A stretch of DNA of 64,000 bases from Candidatus Promineifilum breve (GCF_900066015.1 NZ_LN890655.1:2768726-2832725), one strand, 5' to 3'. Counted from the first letter of the stretch, positions 31,559-39,886 are shown. The notes: generated by a model from the letters alone, not told the origin. Made by a program: numbers and translations.

Positions 31559-34500
31559 CTAAAACCTTTCCAATTGCGACAAATCCGCCACCCCCACCGA
31601 CAGCCCGGCCACGCGCTGTAACAGCGCCAGCCGATTCTCGCGCACGGTGGCGTCCTCGTCCATGATCAGCACGGCGTCGAACAGGGCGGTGATGGGCGGC
31701 GTCAGGCGGCGCAGCGCGGCGATGAAGGTCTCCACCGTGCCGTCCTTCTCAGCCTCGGCGGCCAATAAACCGTCCAGCAAGCCCCGTTCCTCGGCCACGC
31801 CCAGGGCGTCGGGCCGCAGCGTGTAGCTGTCCTTCAGCGGCCGGGTGATGCGCACGCAGCGGGCGAAGGCGTTGAGCGTCGTCGCCCAATCGGCGGCCTG
31901 GGTGGCCGCGCCGAGGGCGGCGGCGGCCCGGCCGGCGGCATAGGGATCGTGGGCCTGCTCGGCCAGCACGGCCTTGACCACACTGCTGGGGTGGCCGGCG
32001 TCGCGCAGCACCACTTCCAGCCGGCCAGCGATGAAGGCCATCACCTCGGCGCGGGCCGGCGCGCTCCACGGCAGCGGCAGCAGCGCCCCGGCCGCGTCCA
32101 GCCCGGCCCGCAGGTCGAACTGTTGCCCGTTGGCGGTCAGATTCTCGATGAGGTGCAGCGCCGCCCGGCGCAGAGCGAACGGATCATTCGATCCCTTTGG
32201 CCCCAGCCCGGCGGCGAACAGCCCGGCCAGACTATCCAGCCGGTCGGCCACGGCCAGGGCCAGCCCCGGCCGCGTGGCGCTGACGGCCTCGTACTGCTCG
32301 GCGATGGCCGCGGCCACCTCGGCCGGTTCGCCGCCGCGCAGGGCGTAATGGCCGCCCATCTTGCCTTGCAGCGAGGTCATCTCCACGACCATCGTCGTCG
32401 CCAGATCGGCCTTAGCCAGCGCCGCGGCCCGGCCGGCCGTGGCCCGCTCGGCGTCGCTCAGCCCCAGCATTCCGGCTACGACCGGAACCAGTTGTTCCAA
32501 CCGGCGGGTCTTATCGAGCAGCGAGCCGAGTTCGGTCTGGAAGGTCAGCTTGCCCAGATCGGGCACGAACGCATCCAGGCTGCGCTGCACGTCCTTATCG
32601 TAGAAGAAGGCCGCGTCGGCGAACCGGGCGCGGATGACGTGCTCGTTGCCGTCGCGCACCACGTCGAGATGCTCCTCGTCGCCGTTGCGCACGGCGATGA
32701 AATGGGGCAGCAGCTTGTCCCCCTTGTAGACCGGGAAGTAGCGCTGGTGCTTGCGCATGACGGCCACCAGCACCATCGGCGGCAGGGCCAGGAAGCGCTC
32801 CTCGAACGAACCCAGCAGCGGCGTCGGCCGCTCCACCAGGTTGGTCACCTCGTCCAGCAGGGCGGGGTCGTCGGGGATGTGGCCGCCGACCGAGCGGGCC
32901 AGTTCGGCCGCGCCGGCGGCGATAGCCTTGCGCCGGGCCGATTCATCGAGCACGATGGTGGCGTTGTCGATGGCGACGTGGTAATCGGCGGCGTGGCGCA
33001 CCTCGATGGCGGGCGAGCCGAAGGGGCGCAGACCATAGGTGACGCGCCCGCTGTGGACGCCGGCATAGTTGAAGGGCACCACGGCCGGGCCGTGCAGGGC
33101 CAGCAGCCAGCGCAACGGGCGGCTATAGCTGACGTTGCTACTGTTCCAGCGCATCGATTTCTCGAACTTAAGCCCGGCGATGAGTTCGGGCAGGCGTTCG
33201 GCCAGCACCTCCAGCGACGGCCGCCCGGTCTCGCGCACCACGGCCGAGACGTAACGCTTGCCGCCCTCTTCCACCACGCTCAGGTCATCGACCGACAGGC
33301 CGCGGCTGCGGGCGAAACCGGCCGCGGCCGGGGTGGGCTGGCCGTCCTTATCGAAGGCGCGGTCGGCCGGCGGCCCCTTGACCACGCTCTCGCTATCGGC
33401 CCCGCGCTCGGCCAGGCCGTCGACGCGCACGGCCAGCCGGCGCGGCGTACCGTCGATCTCCAGGCGCTCGTACTCCAGCCGGGCGGCGTCGAGCAGGGCG
33501 GGCACGGCGGTGCGCAGCTGGGCCAGCGCCGCCTTCAGATCGCCGTGGGGTAACTCCTCGCTGCCGATCTCCAGCACGAATGGGTCGCCGTCTTCGGGGG
33601 TGGCGGGTGGCGCGTGGCGGGTGGCGTGGGCGTCGTGGACGGCGGGGGCAGGATCTTCCTCATTGGTCTTTTGCGCCCACGCCGCATTCCCGGTAAAGGG
33701 ATACTCCAGCCGTTGCCGCTGCTCGACGTAGGTGGCCGAGACCTTGTTGGCGACGCGGCGCATGCGGCCGAAGTAGTTGGCCCGCTCGGTGACGCCGACC
33801 GCGCCGCGCGTATCGAGCACGTTGAACAGTTGCGAACATTTCAGGTTGTAGTCGTGGGCCGGGGCCACCAGTCCGGCATCGAGGCAGCGATTGGCCTCGC
33901 GCTCGTAGGTGTCGTAGATCATCTTCAGCGCGTCCACGTCGGCCACGTTGAAGTAGTAGTGGCAATGCTCGATCTCGGCTTGCAGCAGGGCATCGCCATA
34001 GCGCACGCCCGCGCCGTACTCCATCTCCCACACGCTGTTCACCCCTTGCAAGGCCAGGGCGATGCGGTCGAGGCCGTAGGTGATCTCCACCGATACCGGG
34101 TCGAGGTCCAGGCCGCCGGCCTGCTGGAAGTAGGTGTATTGGGTGATCTCCTGGCCGTCGAGCCACACCTCCCAGCCCAACCCCCACGCGCCGAGGGCCG
34201 GCGATTGCCAGTTGTCCTCGACGAAGCGGATGTCGTGCTCGCGCTGGCTGATGCCGATGGCTTCCAGACTCTTCAGGTATAGCTCGATGGGATTGCCGGG
34301 GTCGGGCTTCAGGATGACCTGCAACTGGTAATGTTGCTGCATACGGTTGGGATTGTCGCCGAAGCGGCCGTCGTCGGCGCGGATGCTCGGCTCAACGTAG
34401 GCCACTTTCCACGGCTCCGGGCCGAGGACGCGCAGGATGGTGGCCGGGTTCATCGTGCCCGCGCCGACCTGCACGTTATACGGCTGCCAGACGAGGCAGC

Positions 34501-34567
34501 CCTGCTCCTGCCAATACTCCAGCAGGCGGAGGATCATTTGTTGGAAGCTTAGTTTTTCGATAGACAC
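31559..34567 (-). CDS. glyQS: Glycyl-tRNA synthetase, fused alpha-beta chain
   Basis: The 1002-aa product joins the alpha subunit (residues about 1-305, '[19 protein letters not shown]', '[12 protein letters not shown]') and the beta subunit (about 330-1002, '[10 protein letters not shown]') that are separate proteins in most bacteria using this enzyme type. The beta part includes the C-terminal DALR-type anticodon-binding region. The junction, residues about 310-330, contains 'ATRHAPPAT', which is translated genome repeat (33597-33632). The start is GTG with no clear ribosome binding site. It charges tRNA-Gly in the cytoplasm. A long palindrome separates it from recO. Confidence 0.96.
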   Translation of the reverse strand: MSIEKLSFQQMILRLLEYWQEQGCLVWQPYNVQVGAGTMNPATILRVLGPEPWKVAYVEPSIRADDGRFGDNPNRMQQHYQLQVILKPDPGNPIELYLKSLEAIGISQREHDIRFVEDNWQSPALGAWGLGWEVWLDGQEITQYTYFQQAGGLDLDPVSVEITYGLDRIALALQGVNSVWEMEYGAGVRYGDALLQAEIEHCHYYFNVADVDALKMIYDTYEREANRCLDAGLVAPAHDYNLKCSQLFNVLDTRGAVGVTERANYFGRMRRVANKVSATYVEQRQRLEYPFTGNAAWAQKTNEEDPAPAVHDAHATRHAPPATPEDGDPFVLEIGSEELPHGDLKAALAQLRTAVPALLDAARLEYERLEIDGTPRRLAVRVDGLAERGADSESVVKGPPADRAFDKDGQPTPAAAGFARSRGLSVDDLSVVEEGGKRYVSAVVRETGRPSLEVLAERLPELIAGLKFEKSMRWNSSNVSYSRPLRWLLALHGPAVVPFNYAGVHSGRVTYGLRPFGSPAIEVRHAADYHVAIDNATIVLDESARRKAIAAGAAELARSVGGHIPDDPALLDEVTNLVERPTPLLGSFEERFLALPPMVLVAVMRKHQRYFPVYKGDKLLPHFIAVRNGDEEHLDVVRDGNEHVIRARFADAAFFYDKDVQRSLDAFVPDLGKLTFQTELGSLLDKTRRLEQLVPVVAGMLGLSDAERATAGRAAALAKADLATTMVVEMTSLQGKMGGHYALRGGEPAEVAAAIAEQYEAVSATRPGLALAVADRLDSLAGLFAAGLGPKGSNDPFALRRAALHLIENLTANGQQFDLRAGLDAAGALLPLPWSAPARAEVMAFIAGRLEVVLRDAGHPSSVVKAVLAEQAHDPYAAGRAAAALGAATQAADWATTLNAFARCVRITRPLKDSYTLRPDALGVAEERGLLDGLLAAEAEKDGTVETFIAALRRLTPPITALFDAVLIMDEDATVRENRLALLQRVAGLSVGVADLSQLERF
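33597..33632. repeat. In-frame GGCGGGTGGCGCGTGGCGGG repeat at the GlyQ-GlyS junction
   Basis: Copies of the GTGGCGGG octamer family, otherwise intergenic at 11994-12078 and 41979-42079, lie exactly in the linker between the two halves of GlyQS. Confidence 0.8.
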
Positions 34568-34623
34568 GTTAATCAGTATCCAGTAGGTCGGGATTCTATA
34601 AGTCAGTCGGGGATTATACCACG

Positions 34624-34734
34624 GGAAGAATAGAACGCGGATGACGCGGATCAGGCGGATTTTCGCGGATCAGATAAATCCATTCCGATCCGCGTCGATC
34701 CGTAAAATCCGTGTCATCCGCGTTCTATTCTTCC
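34624..34734. repeat. Long palindrome with GCGGATGAC tandem arms overlapping the recO stop
   Basis: Arms of about 48 bases (34624-34671 and 34686-34734) are each built from GCGGAT(C/G)A units and begin with GGAAGAATAGAACGCGGATG. The right arm contains the last three sense codons and the TAG of recO (34725-34727). It fills most of the recO-glyQS gap (34568-34724). Confidence 0.88.
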
Positions 34735-35519
34735 TCCACCGGGACAAACAGGGTGGCCTCGCGCCGCAGGCGGTGGATGAAGTCGACGCTCTTCAGGTCG
34801 CGCTCCAGGATGTGGGTCAGATAGGCGTACATGACGCGCTCGATCTCGTGCAGCACCGCCGGACGCAGGCGCAACTGGCTGACGGTGTCCCACGGCCGCG
34901 TCTGCAAATAGCGCATCACCTTCACGGCCACGGCCGAGATGGGCCGGGCGCGCGGGTCAGTGGCCTGGCAGTTGGGGCAGAGCAGGCCGCCCAGATCGGC
35001 GCTGAAGGCCTGGGCCTGCTCCTGGATCGGCTCGCCACAATGGAGGCAGTTGAACAGACGCGGCTGGAAGCCGGTCATAGACAGCAGGCGCAGCTCGAAG
35101 TAGCGGGCGGGCAACAGCAGTTCGTCGGCCGGCAGCGTGGCGAACCAGCCCAGCGCGGCCGATAGCAGCTCGTAGATGTCGGGGTGGGGATCGTCATCGA
35201 CGGTGAAGCGGTCGAGCAGTTCCACGGCGTAGGAGGCATAGGTGGCCCGCAGCAAGTCATCGCGCAGCGCGGCGTAGGCCTCCACCATCTCGGCCTGGGT
35301 CACGATGTCGAGGTCGCGCCCCTCGGCCACCAGGAAGCGGCTACGCATGAACAGTTCCACGTGGCCCGTCTTGCGGCTTTGCGGCTTGCGCGCCCCCTTG
35401 CCGATGGCCCGCACCTTGCCGCGCTCGGCGCTGAACAGCGTCAGCAGCCGGTCGGCTTCGCCGAAATCACTGCGGCGGATGACGATGGCCTCGGTGCGGT
35501 AGGTGCGGTCGCGTGGCAT
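34725..35519 (-). CDS. recO: DNA repair protein RecO
   Basis: The 264-aa product has an N-terminal OB fold (about 1-80; 'EAIVIRRSDFGEADRLLTLF', 'GKVRAIGKGARKPQSR'), a helical middle and a zinc site 'CLHCG...CPNC' (about 155-180). RecO loads RecA onto SSB-coated DNA with RecR in the RecF pathway and anneals complementary strands. The C terminus 'VEEE' and stop codon lie inside a palindrome arm. The neighbours glyQS and rnc are common company for recO in other bacteria. Confidence 0.95.
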   Translation of the reverse strand: MPRDRTYRTEAIVIRRSDFGEADRLLTLFSAERGKVRAIGKGARKPQSRKTGHVELFMRSRFLVAEGRDLDIVTQAEMVEAYAALRDDLLRATYASYAVELLDRFTVDDDPHPDIYELLSAALGWFATLPADELLLPARYFELRLLSMTGFQPRLFNCLHCGEPIQEQAQAFSADLGGLLCPNCQATDPRARPISAVAVKVMRYLQTRPWDTVSQLRLRPAVLHEIERVMYAYLTHILERDLKSVDFIHRLRREATLFVPVEEE

Positions 35520-35566
35520 AAGCTCAATTTTATCCCAAATGGCCCAGAAAGTCGCTTAAGCCGCGT

Positions 35567-35595
35567 TTGTCCGCCGGCCAGGAGAAGCGTATAAT
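35567..35595 (+). promoter_or_regulatory. Promoter of tRNA-Lys
   Basis: TTGTCC (35567-35572), 17-base spacer, TATAAT (35590-35595); the mature tRNA starts 10 bases later. Confidence 0.75.
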
Positions 35596-35605
35596 CAACC
35601 TTCGC

Positions 35606-35677
35606 GGGCCATTAGCTCAGCGGTAGAGCAGATGACTTTTAATCATTTGGTCGTAGGTTCGAATCCTACATGGCCCA
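35606..35677 (+). tRNA. tRNA-Lys (anticodon UUU)
   Basis: The cloverleaf is clear. Acceptor stem GGGCCAT pairs with ATGGCCC; the D-arm holds TAGCTCAGCGGTAGAGC; the anticodon stem GATGA/TCATT has loop CTTTTAA (anticodon TTT); the T-arm is GTAGGTTCGAATCCTAC. The 72 nt include the discriminator A, and CCA is not encoded. Confidence 0.97.
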
Positions 35678-35686
35678 TTTCTGAAA

Positions 35687-35727
35687 AGACCTGACAGGTG
35701 GGGCGGCCCGCCCCACCTGTCAGGTCT
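35687..35727. repeat. Perfect 20-bp palindrome after tRNA-Lys
   Basis: Arms AGACCTGACAGGTGGGGCGG (35687-35706) and its exact inverse (35708-35727) are separated by one base. Related units with AGACCTGACGG ends lie at 43687-43732 and a half unit near 10100. It could end the tRNA transcript or be a REP-like mobile unit. Confidence 0.88.
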
Positions 35728-35731
35728 CATA

Positions 35732-35769
35732 GTTTAAAAACAAAACAGCCGCCTCTTGCGAGGCGGCTG
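35732..35769 (-). terminator. Intrinsic terminator of the ncRNA
   Basis: Stem CAGCCGCCTC (35746-35755) / GAGGCGGCTG (35760-35769) with loop TTGC. On the minus strand it is followed by TTTTGTTTTTAAA; on the plus strand no T tract follows, so it serves the minus-strand transcript. Confidence 0.9.
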
Positions 35770-35927
35770 CTGTGGATCCGATGCCAGGAGGGGAGCATCC
35801 AGACCCGACGGTCGAATCCCGGTCGAGGAGAGGGTGGGAAACAACCTAGGTCTAGACGGGGTGTTCCAGTCGCGTTTCTCTCGTGCCAGTTTGGGGGGAG
35901 GAGTTCCTCTTAAACCCGCTAGACTTA
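35733..35927 (-). ncRNA. Structured ncRNA of unknown class (about 190 nt)
   Basis: A minus-strand transcription unit has both ends defined: promoter TTGCAA-17-TATACT (35934-35962) and a strong intrinsic terminator (35732-35769). No credible protein is encoded in between. Visible pairings include a 10-bp stem between GUCUAGCGGG at the 5' end and CCCGUCUAGAC in the middle (one bulged U), a hairpin CGACCGG...CCGUCG with loop GAUUCGA, and a hairpin GAUGC...GCAUC whose loop UCCCCUCCUG carries an anti-Shine-Dalgarno-like CCUCC. Two other C-rich CUCCUC tracts are present. The length resembles 6S RNA, but I cannot confirm its bubble structure. SRP RNA, tmRNA and RNase P signatures are absent. Confidence 0.75.
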
Positions 35928-35933
35928 GATAAT

Positions 35934-35962
35934 AGTATAATGGATGTATTGGCAATTTGCAA
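35934..35962 (-). promoter_or_regulatory. Promoter of the ncRNA
   Basis: On the minus strand: TTGCAA (35957-35962), exactly 17 bases, TATACT (35934-35939). Predicted start is near 35927. The rest of 35963-36113 holds no gene. Confidence 0.78.
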
Positions 35963-36113
35963 GAGGGATTTTGTGAATCTTTCCTAAATCCAATAGGAAA
36001 TAGGTATGATTGCCATAACAAATAAGTTGGCAATGCTATCCCTACAGGCTGGCGACAGTGTGGCAAAGCGCGCCGCGGGCCTGAAAATAGCCAAGAATTG
36101 AGCGAAATTACTT

Positions 36114-36953
36114 ATGTTCCAAACCATTAAAGGATTATTTAAATTGAGCCGGCCGCTCTCGACGCTGACCGGGGTGCTGGCCGTCGGGCTGGGCGGCTAC
36201 GTGGCCGGCACCGGGGCGTGGGACAAGATCGGCCTGGCCGCGCTGGCGACGCTGTTCGTCTCGGCCGCGGCCAATGCCTGGAACGATTACCGCGACATCG
36301 ACATCGACCGCATCAACCAGCCGCAACGGCCGTTGCCGTCGGGCATGGTCAGCCCCCGCGCGGCGTTGGTCTTCTCGATTGTCCTGGCCGCGCTGTCCCT
36401 GGGGCTGGCGGCGCTCATCAGTCCGGCGGCGCTGGCGATTGCCGTCGCGTCCAATATTCTGCTCTACGTCTACTCCGTGTGGCTGAAGAGCACGGTATTG
36501 CTGGGCAACGCGACGGTGGCCCTCATCTCGGCCATGAGTCCCATCTTCGGCGGGGTGGCGGCGGGCAATCCGCGGCCGTCGTTGTGGCTGGGGGCCATCA
36601 TCTTCGTCGGCATCCTCGGCCGCGAGGTGCTGAAGACGCTGGCCGACTACGACGGCGACCACGCCCACCAGGTGCGCACCATCGCCACGGCCATCGGCCC
36701 ACGCGCCGCCCGCACGGTGTTCTTCTTTCTGCTGGGGGCCACGGCCATCGTCATGCTGGCCCCCTATTTGGCCGGGCAGTATGAGCCGATCTACGCCTGG
36801 ATCGTCGCCCTGGGCGTGTTCCCGGTGGCCGTCTACGTCATCATCCGCGTCACCCGCGAGCGCAGCGGCCCGCAATTGGAGCGGCTGAGCCAGTTGCTCA
36901 AGTACGATTTCCTGATCTGGTTCGCCGCCGTGCTTCTGGGCGCGAGTGTATAA
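36114..36953 (+). CDS. UbiA-family prenyltransferase
   Basis: The 279-aa membrane protein has eight to nine helices. The first aspartate-rich motif 'NDYRDIDIDRINQPQRP' starts at Asn57 and the second is 'DYDGDHAHQVRT' (about 180). These bind the prenyl diphosphate through magnesium. The pattern, with 'LPSGMVSPRAAL', is closest to the geranylgeranylglycerol-phosphate or (bacterio)chlorophyll/homogentisate branches; the acceptor cannot be read from sequence. It has no strong ribosome binding site. It is followed by a palindrome and the THUMP methyltransferase. Confidence 0.9.
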   Translation: MFQTIKGLFKLSRPLSTLTGVLAVGLGGYVAGTGAWDKIGLAALATLFVSAAANAWNDYRDIDIDRINQPQRPLPSGMVSPRAALVFSIVLAALSLGLAALISPAALAIAVASNILLYVYSVWLKSTVLLGNATVALISAMSPIFGGVAAGNPRPSLWLGAIIFVGILGREVLKTLADYDGDHAHQVRTIATAIGPRAARTVFFFLLGATAIVMLAPYLAGQYEPIYAWIVALGVFPVAVYVIIRVTRERSGPQLERLSQLLKYDFLIWFAAVLLGASV

Positions 36954-36972
36954 AAAAGAGAATCCTCAGATT

Positions 36973-37052
36973 AGTGGACAGTGGGTAGTGGACAGTGGGC
37001 AGTACCCACTGCCCACTACCCACTACCCACTGTCTACTGTCCACTACCCACT
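36973..37052. repeat. AGTGGACAGTGGGTAGTGG repeat palindrome
   Basis: The left arm (36973-37003) is AGTGGACAGTGGGTAGTGG plus another unit; the right arm (37004-37052) is CCCACTGCCCACTACCCACT and more. The arms are made of alternating octamers AGTGGACA, GTGGGTAG and GTGGGCAG. The same family occurs at 43013-43065. Confidence 0.85.
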
Positions 37053-37078
37053 ATTCCTAATCCGCGGATAATACGCCC

Positions 37079-38164
37079 ATGACTTATTACGCCCAGACCA
37101 TGCCCGGTGTCGAGGAGATCGCCTGGCTGGAGATTCGCCGGCGGCTGAAGGATGCCCACTTTCAGCGCTATCTCTTTGCCAAGGAACAGAACGGCATCGT
37201 CGTCTTCGATTACCCCGGCGCGGCGGCCGACCTGCTGCGGCTGCGCACCACCGAGGACGTGTTCATGCAGATCGCCTACCACGACGACCTGACCCGGTTG
37301 CGGCGCGACCTGAAGGGCATCCACGAGCTGATCGCCTCGTCGGAGAGCTTCGGCCGGGCCGTCAACGACTATCTGCGCGTCCGCCGCTTCAGCGCCCCGC
37401 CGACCTATCGCGTCATCAGCCGCCAGTACGGCAAGTTTGAGTATTCGCGCAAGCACCTGACCGAGACGGTGTGGCGCAGCCTGAAGCAGCGCTACCCGCG
37501 CTGGACGCCCGTGGCCGACGACGCCCAGATCGAGGTATGGGCCAACCTGCTCGGCTCCTCACTGCTCATCGGTATGCGCCTCAGCGACCGCACCATGCGC
37601 CACCGCTTCGAGCGCAAGATCGAATTGCCGGCGGCGCTGCGGCCGTCGGTGGCCGCGGCCATGGTCTTCCTGACCGAGCCGGCGGCCGACGACGTGTTCC
37701 TCGATCCGATGGCCGGCAGCGGCACCATCCTCTACGAGCGGATGCAGGCCGGGCCATTTGCCCGCCTGCTGGGCGGCGACATCGAGCCGGAGCGGGTGGA
37801 CGCGGCGCGCAAGAACGTGCGTGGCTCGCGCAAGAAGCCGGGGGCCAACGCCATGCAGCCCGACATCCGCCAGTGGGACGCGCGCCAATTGCCGCTGGAC
37901 GCCGGCTCGGTCGATAAGGTGGCGACCAACCTGCCCTTCGGCAAGCAATTGCGCGGCGCGGAGACGCCGGCCCGCCTCTATCCGCCGGTGCTGGCCGAAC
38001 TCCAGCGCGTGGTTCGGCCCGGCGGGCGAATCGTGCTGCTCAGTAGCGAGTATGATCTGATCAAGGAAGAGGTGCGCAAGCTGCCGCGTCTGACGATCAC
38101 CACCGGCTATTCGGTGGCGGTGTTGGGGGTGTGGGGGCGGATCTATATTATTGACGTAGCCTGA
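37079..38164 (+). CDS. THUMP-domain RNA N2-guanine methyltransferase (Trm14/RlmL-like)
   Basis: The 361-aa product has an N-terminal ferredoxin-like/THUMP region (about 1-165) and a Rossmann methyltransferase domain (about 170-361). The SAM-binding motif is 'LDPMAGSGTILYE' (about 204). The catalytic motif IV reads 'TNLPFGKQL', where most N2-guanine methyltransferases have N-P-P-F/Y; the same variant is common in archaeal and bacterial Trm14/TrmN proteins. It probably modifies tRNA position 6 or rRNA. The substrate is inference. Confidence 0.88.
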   Translation: MTYYAQTMPGVEEIAWLEIRRRLKDAHFQRYLFAKEQNGIVVFDYPGAAADLLRLRTTEDVFMQIAYHDDLTRLRRDLKGIHELIASSESFGRAVNDYLRVRRFSAPPTYRVISRQYGKFEYSRKHLTETVWRSLKQRYPRWTPVADDAQIEVWANLLGSSLLIGMRLSDRTMRHRFERKIELPAALRPSVAAAMVFLTEPAADDVFLDPMAGSGTILYERMQAGPFARLLGGDIEPERVDAARKNVRGSRKKPGANAMQPDIRQWDARQLPLDAGSVDKVATNLPFGKQLRGAETPARLYPPVLAELQRVVRPGGRIVLLSSEYDLIKEEVRKLPRLTITTGYSVAVLGVWGRIYIIDVA

Positions 38165-38431
38165 TCAGGGGTTGATTTCTTGCATACGCTGTTCAAGAAG
38201 TAAATTAACCAAACTTTCCGTGCTCAATCCCCGGCTATGGGCCAGTTTAGTAACGCGCTGGAGCAACCCCGGATCGAGCGCGACGAGATAACGGCGACGG
38301 GCATTCGGATCGAGGTCGAAATCGGCCGCTTCCGTCTGATCCCAATAATCAGCCAGGCTGTGCTCGTCCCAGAATTCGGCGATCTGATCGTAACTAGTCA
38401 TCGCTGGAATCGTTTTTTTATCGTCGGTCAT
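38165..38431 (-). CDS. CopG/BrnA-like antitoxin without visible toxin
   Basis: The 88-aa protein has an N-terminal 'FWDEHSLADYWDQTE' segment and a C-terminal ribbon-helix-helix-like part 'YLVALDPGLLQRVTKLA' and 'LSTESLVNLLLEQRMQ'. This is the layout of the CopG-type antitoxin family. In complete systems a BrnT-like toxin gene lies just upstream on the same strand. Here only 53 bases separate it from the divergent gene at 38485, so the toxin is missing. It ends directly against the stop of the methyltransferase gene, tail to tail. Confidence 0.8.
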   Translation of the reverse strand: MTDDKKTIPAMTSYDQIAEFWDEHSLADYWDQTEAADFDLDPNARRRYLVALDPGLLQRVTKLAHSRGLSTESLVNLLLEQRMQEINP

Positions 38432-38484
38432 AGGTTCGTCGCTCTTGCGCGTTCATATCGCGGGCTTTTGTGATTGTATAGCAA

Positions 38485-38985
38485 ATGGCATTAACTTCCC
38501 CCAACCCTGTTCAACGTACCGTGCGCCGCATAATAGCCACCCGGCCGGTCACCTGGCTGCTGGCGCGCACCATCCACCGCATTGACGCGGCCGTCTTCCG
38601 CGCCACGGGCGGCCGGACGACGGCCGGCGCTCTGCTCACGGGCTTGCCGCTCATCACGCTGACCACCACCGGGGCCAAAAGCGGCCGGCCGCGGACGGTG
38701 ACGCTGGTCGGCATCCCCGACGGCGGGCGGCTGATCGTCATCGCCTCGAATTGGGGGCAGGCCGGCCACCCGGCGTGGTATTACAACATGAAGGCCAATC
38801 CAGAGGTAACGGTGGCCGGTGGTAGAGACGGCCCGGCGGGCCGTCTCTACGTGGCGCGGGAATTGGTGGGGGCGGAACGGGCGGCGGCCTGGGCGCGGGC
38901 GGTGGCGCTCTATCCGGGGTATCAGGGGTATGCGGCGCGGGCGGGGCGAGAGATTCCGGTCATGGCCCTGGAAGTGGCGGGATAA
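38485..38985 (+). CDS. Deazaflavin (F420)-dependent nitroreductase-family oxidoreductase
   Basis: The 166-aa product belongs to the split-beta-barrel DDN family: 'LITLTTTGAKSGRPRTVTLVGIP', 'VIASNWGQAGHPAWYYNMKANPEVTV' are the core blocks around the cofactor. Members use reduced F420 or related flavins. A perfect 29-bp palindrome (38822-38850) is read in frame as 'GRDGPAGRLYVAR', at the strand after the conserved Asn-Pro-Glu block. The protein is therefore longer there than usual. No F420 biosynthesis gene is in this window. Confidence 0.88.
   Translation: MALTSPNPVQRTVRRIIATRPVTWLLARTIHRIDAAVFRATGGRTTAGALLTGLPLITLTTTGAKSGRPRTVTLVGIPDGGRLIVIASNWGQAGHPAWYYNMKANPEVTVAGGRDGPAGRLYVARELVGAERAAAWARAVALYPGYQGYAARAGREIPVMALEVAG
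38822..38850. repeat. Perfect REP-like palindrome inside a coding sequence
   Basis: GTAGAGACGGCCC-GGC-GGGCCGTCTCTAC-type palindrome with GTAGAGAC/GTCTCTAC ends. Palindromes with these ends are common REP-like elements in cyanobacteria and Chloroflexota (established knowledge). Here it is in frame within the F420-type oxidoreductase gene. Confidence 0.85.
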
Positions 38986-39010
38986 GCCGGGGCGTGGCGC
39001 GCGGTGCAAG

Positions 39011-39031
39011 GGGCGGGTTGCCAACCCGCCC
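39011..39031. repeat. REP-like GGGCGGGTT palindrome supplying a stop codon
   Basis: GGGCGGGTT-GCC-AACCCGCCC, related to the units at 386-404 and 456-476. Its CTACAA end on the plus strand gives the TAG stop of the RmlD-like gene on the minus strand (39031-39033). Confidence 0.82.
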
Positions 39032-39864
39032 TACAAGGCCAACACTTCATCCACGCCCAATAGCGGCGTTCGCAATAGACGCGCCGCGCGGCCCACGTCC
39101 ATCTCACAATCCAACGGCCATTGACCGCTCTCGTCCGGGCCGAAGGCGAGCGTGTCCCGCTCCGCCACGCCCCACCAGTCGAGCAGCCGCCGCCCGAAGT
39201 CGGCCCGCGTCATCACCTGCCGCCCGGCCACGTTCAGCACGCCGCGATACGCCAAATCGAGCAGTTCCAGGCAGGCCCGGCTGAGCGTCTCCACCCACAC
39301 CGGATTGCGCCGCTGGTTGGTGAACAGCGTCACCGGCCGCCCGGCCCGCAGCGCCGCGGCCATCCACGCCGTGCCGTTGTCCATCTCCGCCAGACCGTAG
39401 ATGAGCGAGGTGCGCACGATGACGGCGTTGGGGTGGGCGGCGGCCAGGGCCTCGGCCGCCGCCTTGGCCCGGCCATAGGCGTTGAGCGGCGCGGGCGCGG
39501 CCGTCTCGTCGTAGGGCGCGGCCGTGCCGTCGAAGATCGAATCGGTGGAGAGGTGGATCAGCCGCGCCCCCACCTCGGCCGCGGCGGCGACGACGTGGCC
39601 CGTGCCCGTCACGATGACGGCGGCCATGTCCGGCGTGCGGTTGGAGCCGGCGGTGTGGATGATGGCGTCGGGCGCGAACTCGGCCACGAAACGGCGCACG
39701 GCCGGGCCGTCGCGCAGATCGAGCCGCGCGCCTTGCGGCCAGGCCAGCGGGTCGGCCGAGAAGGTGGTATAGCGCCACTCGCCGGGAAACTCGGCCGCCG
39801 CCCGCCGCGCCAGATGCCGCCCCAGATAGCCGCTGCCGCCGGTGATGAGGAGTCGCGAAGTCAT
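39031..39864 (-). CDS. NAD(P)-dependent sugar-nucleotide epimerase/reductase, RmlD-like
   Basis: The 277-aa product begins with the dinucleotide motif 'LLITGGSGYLGRHLA'. It has the extended SDR catalytic block 'STDSIFDGTAAPYDET' with 'NAYGRAKAAAE' (Tyr-x-x-x-Lys). The 'LSTDSIFDG' and 'YGLAE' patterns favour dTDP-4-dehydrorhamnose reductase-like enzymes over true epimerases. The start 39864 is preferred over 39879 because it sits at the beginning of the fold; neither has a strong ribosome binding site. It ends in a REP-like palindrome and starts beside the GATTACAC palindrome. Confidence 0.85.
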   Translation of the reverse strand: MTSRLLITGGSGYLGRHLARRAAAEFPGEWRYTTFSADPLAWPQGARLDLRDGPAVRRFVAEFAPDAIIHTAGSNRTPDMAAVIVTGTGHVVAAAAEVGARLIHLSTDSIFDGTAAPYDETAAPAPLNAYGRAKAAAEALAAAHPNAVIVRTSLIYGLAEMDNGTAWMAAALRAGRPVTLFTNQRRNPVWVETLSRACLELLDLAYRGVLNVAGRQVMTRADFGRRLLDWWGVAERDTLAFGPDESGQWPLDCEMDVGRAARLLRTPLLGVDEVLAL

Positions 39865-39886
39865 GGGAGAGTAACGCAAAGAATAA

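Noticed and set aside
34568-34724. T-box riboswitch ahead of glyQS
   Set aside because: The glyQS leader consists of the long GCGGAT palindrome; no T-box sequence or specifier loop was found.
35806-35825. T-arm-like sequence GGTCGAATCCC on the plus strand within the ncRNA locus
   Set aside because: No acceptor stem or anticodon arm surrounds it, so it is not a tRNA or tmRNA end; it is explained by a stem in the minus-strand RNA.
35698-36066. Small frames on both strands across the ncRNA locus
   Set aside because: Composition is not protein-like and the region has promoter, hairpins and terminator of a non-coding gene.
38432-38484. Toxin gene partner for the CopG-type antitoxin
   Set aside because: Only 53 bases are available and no start codon with a plausible frame exists.
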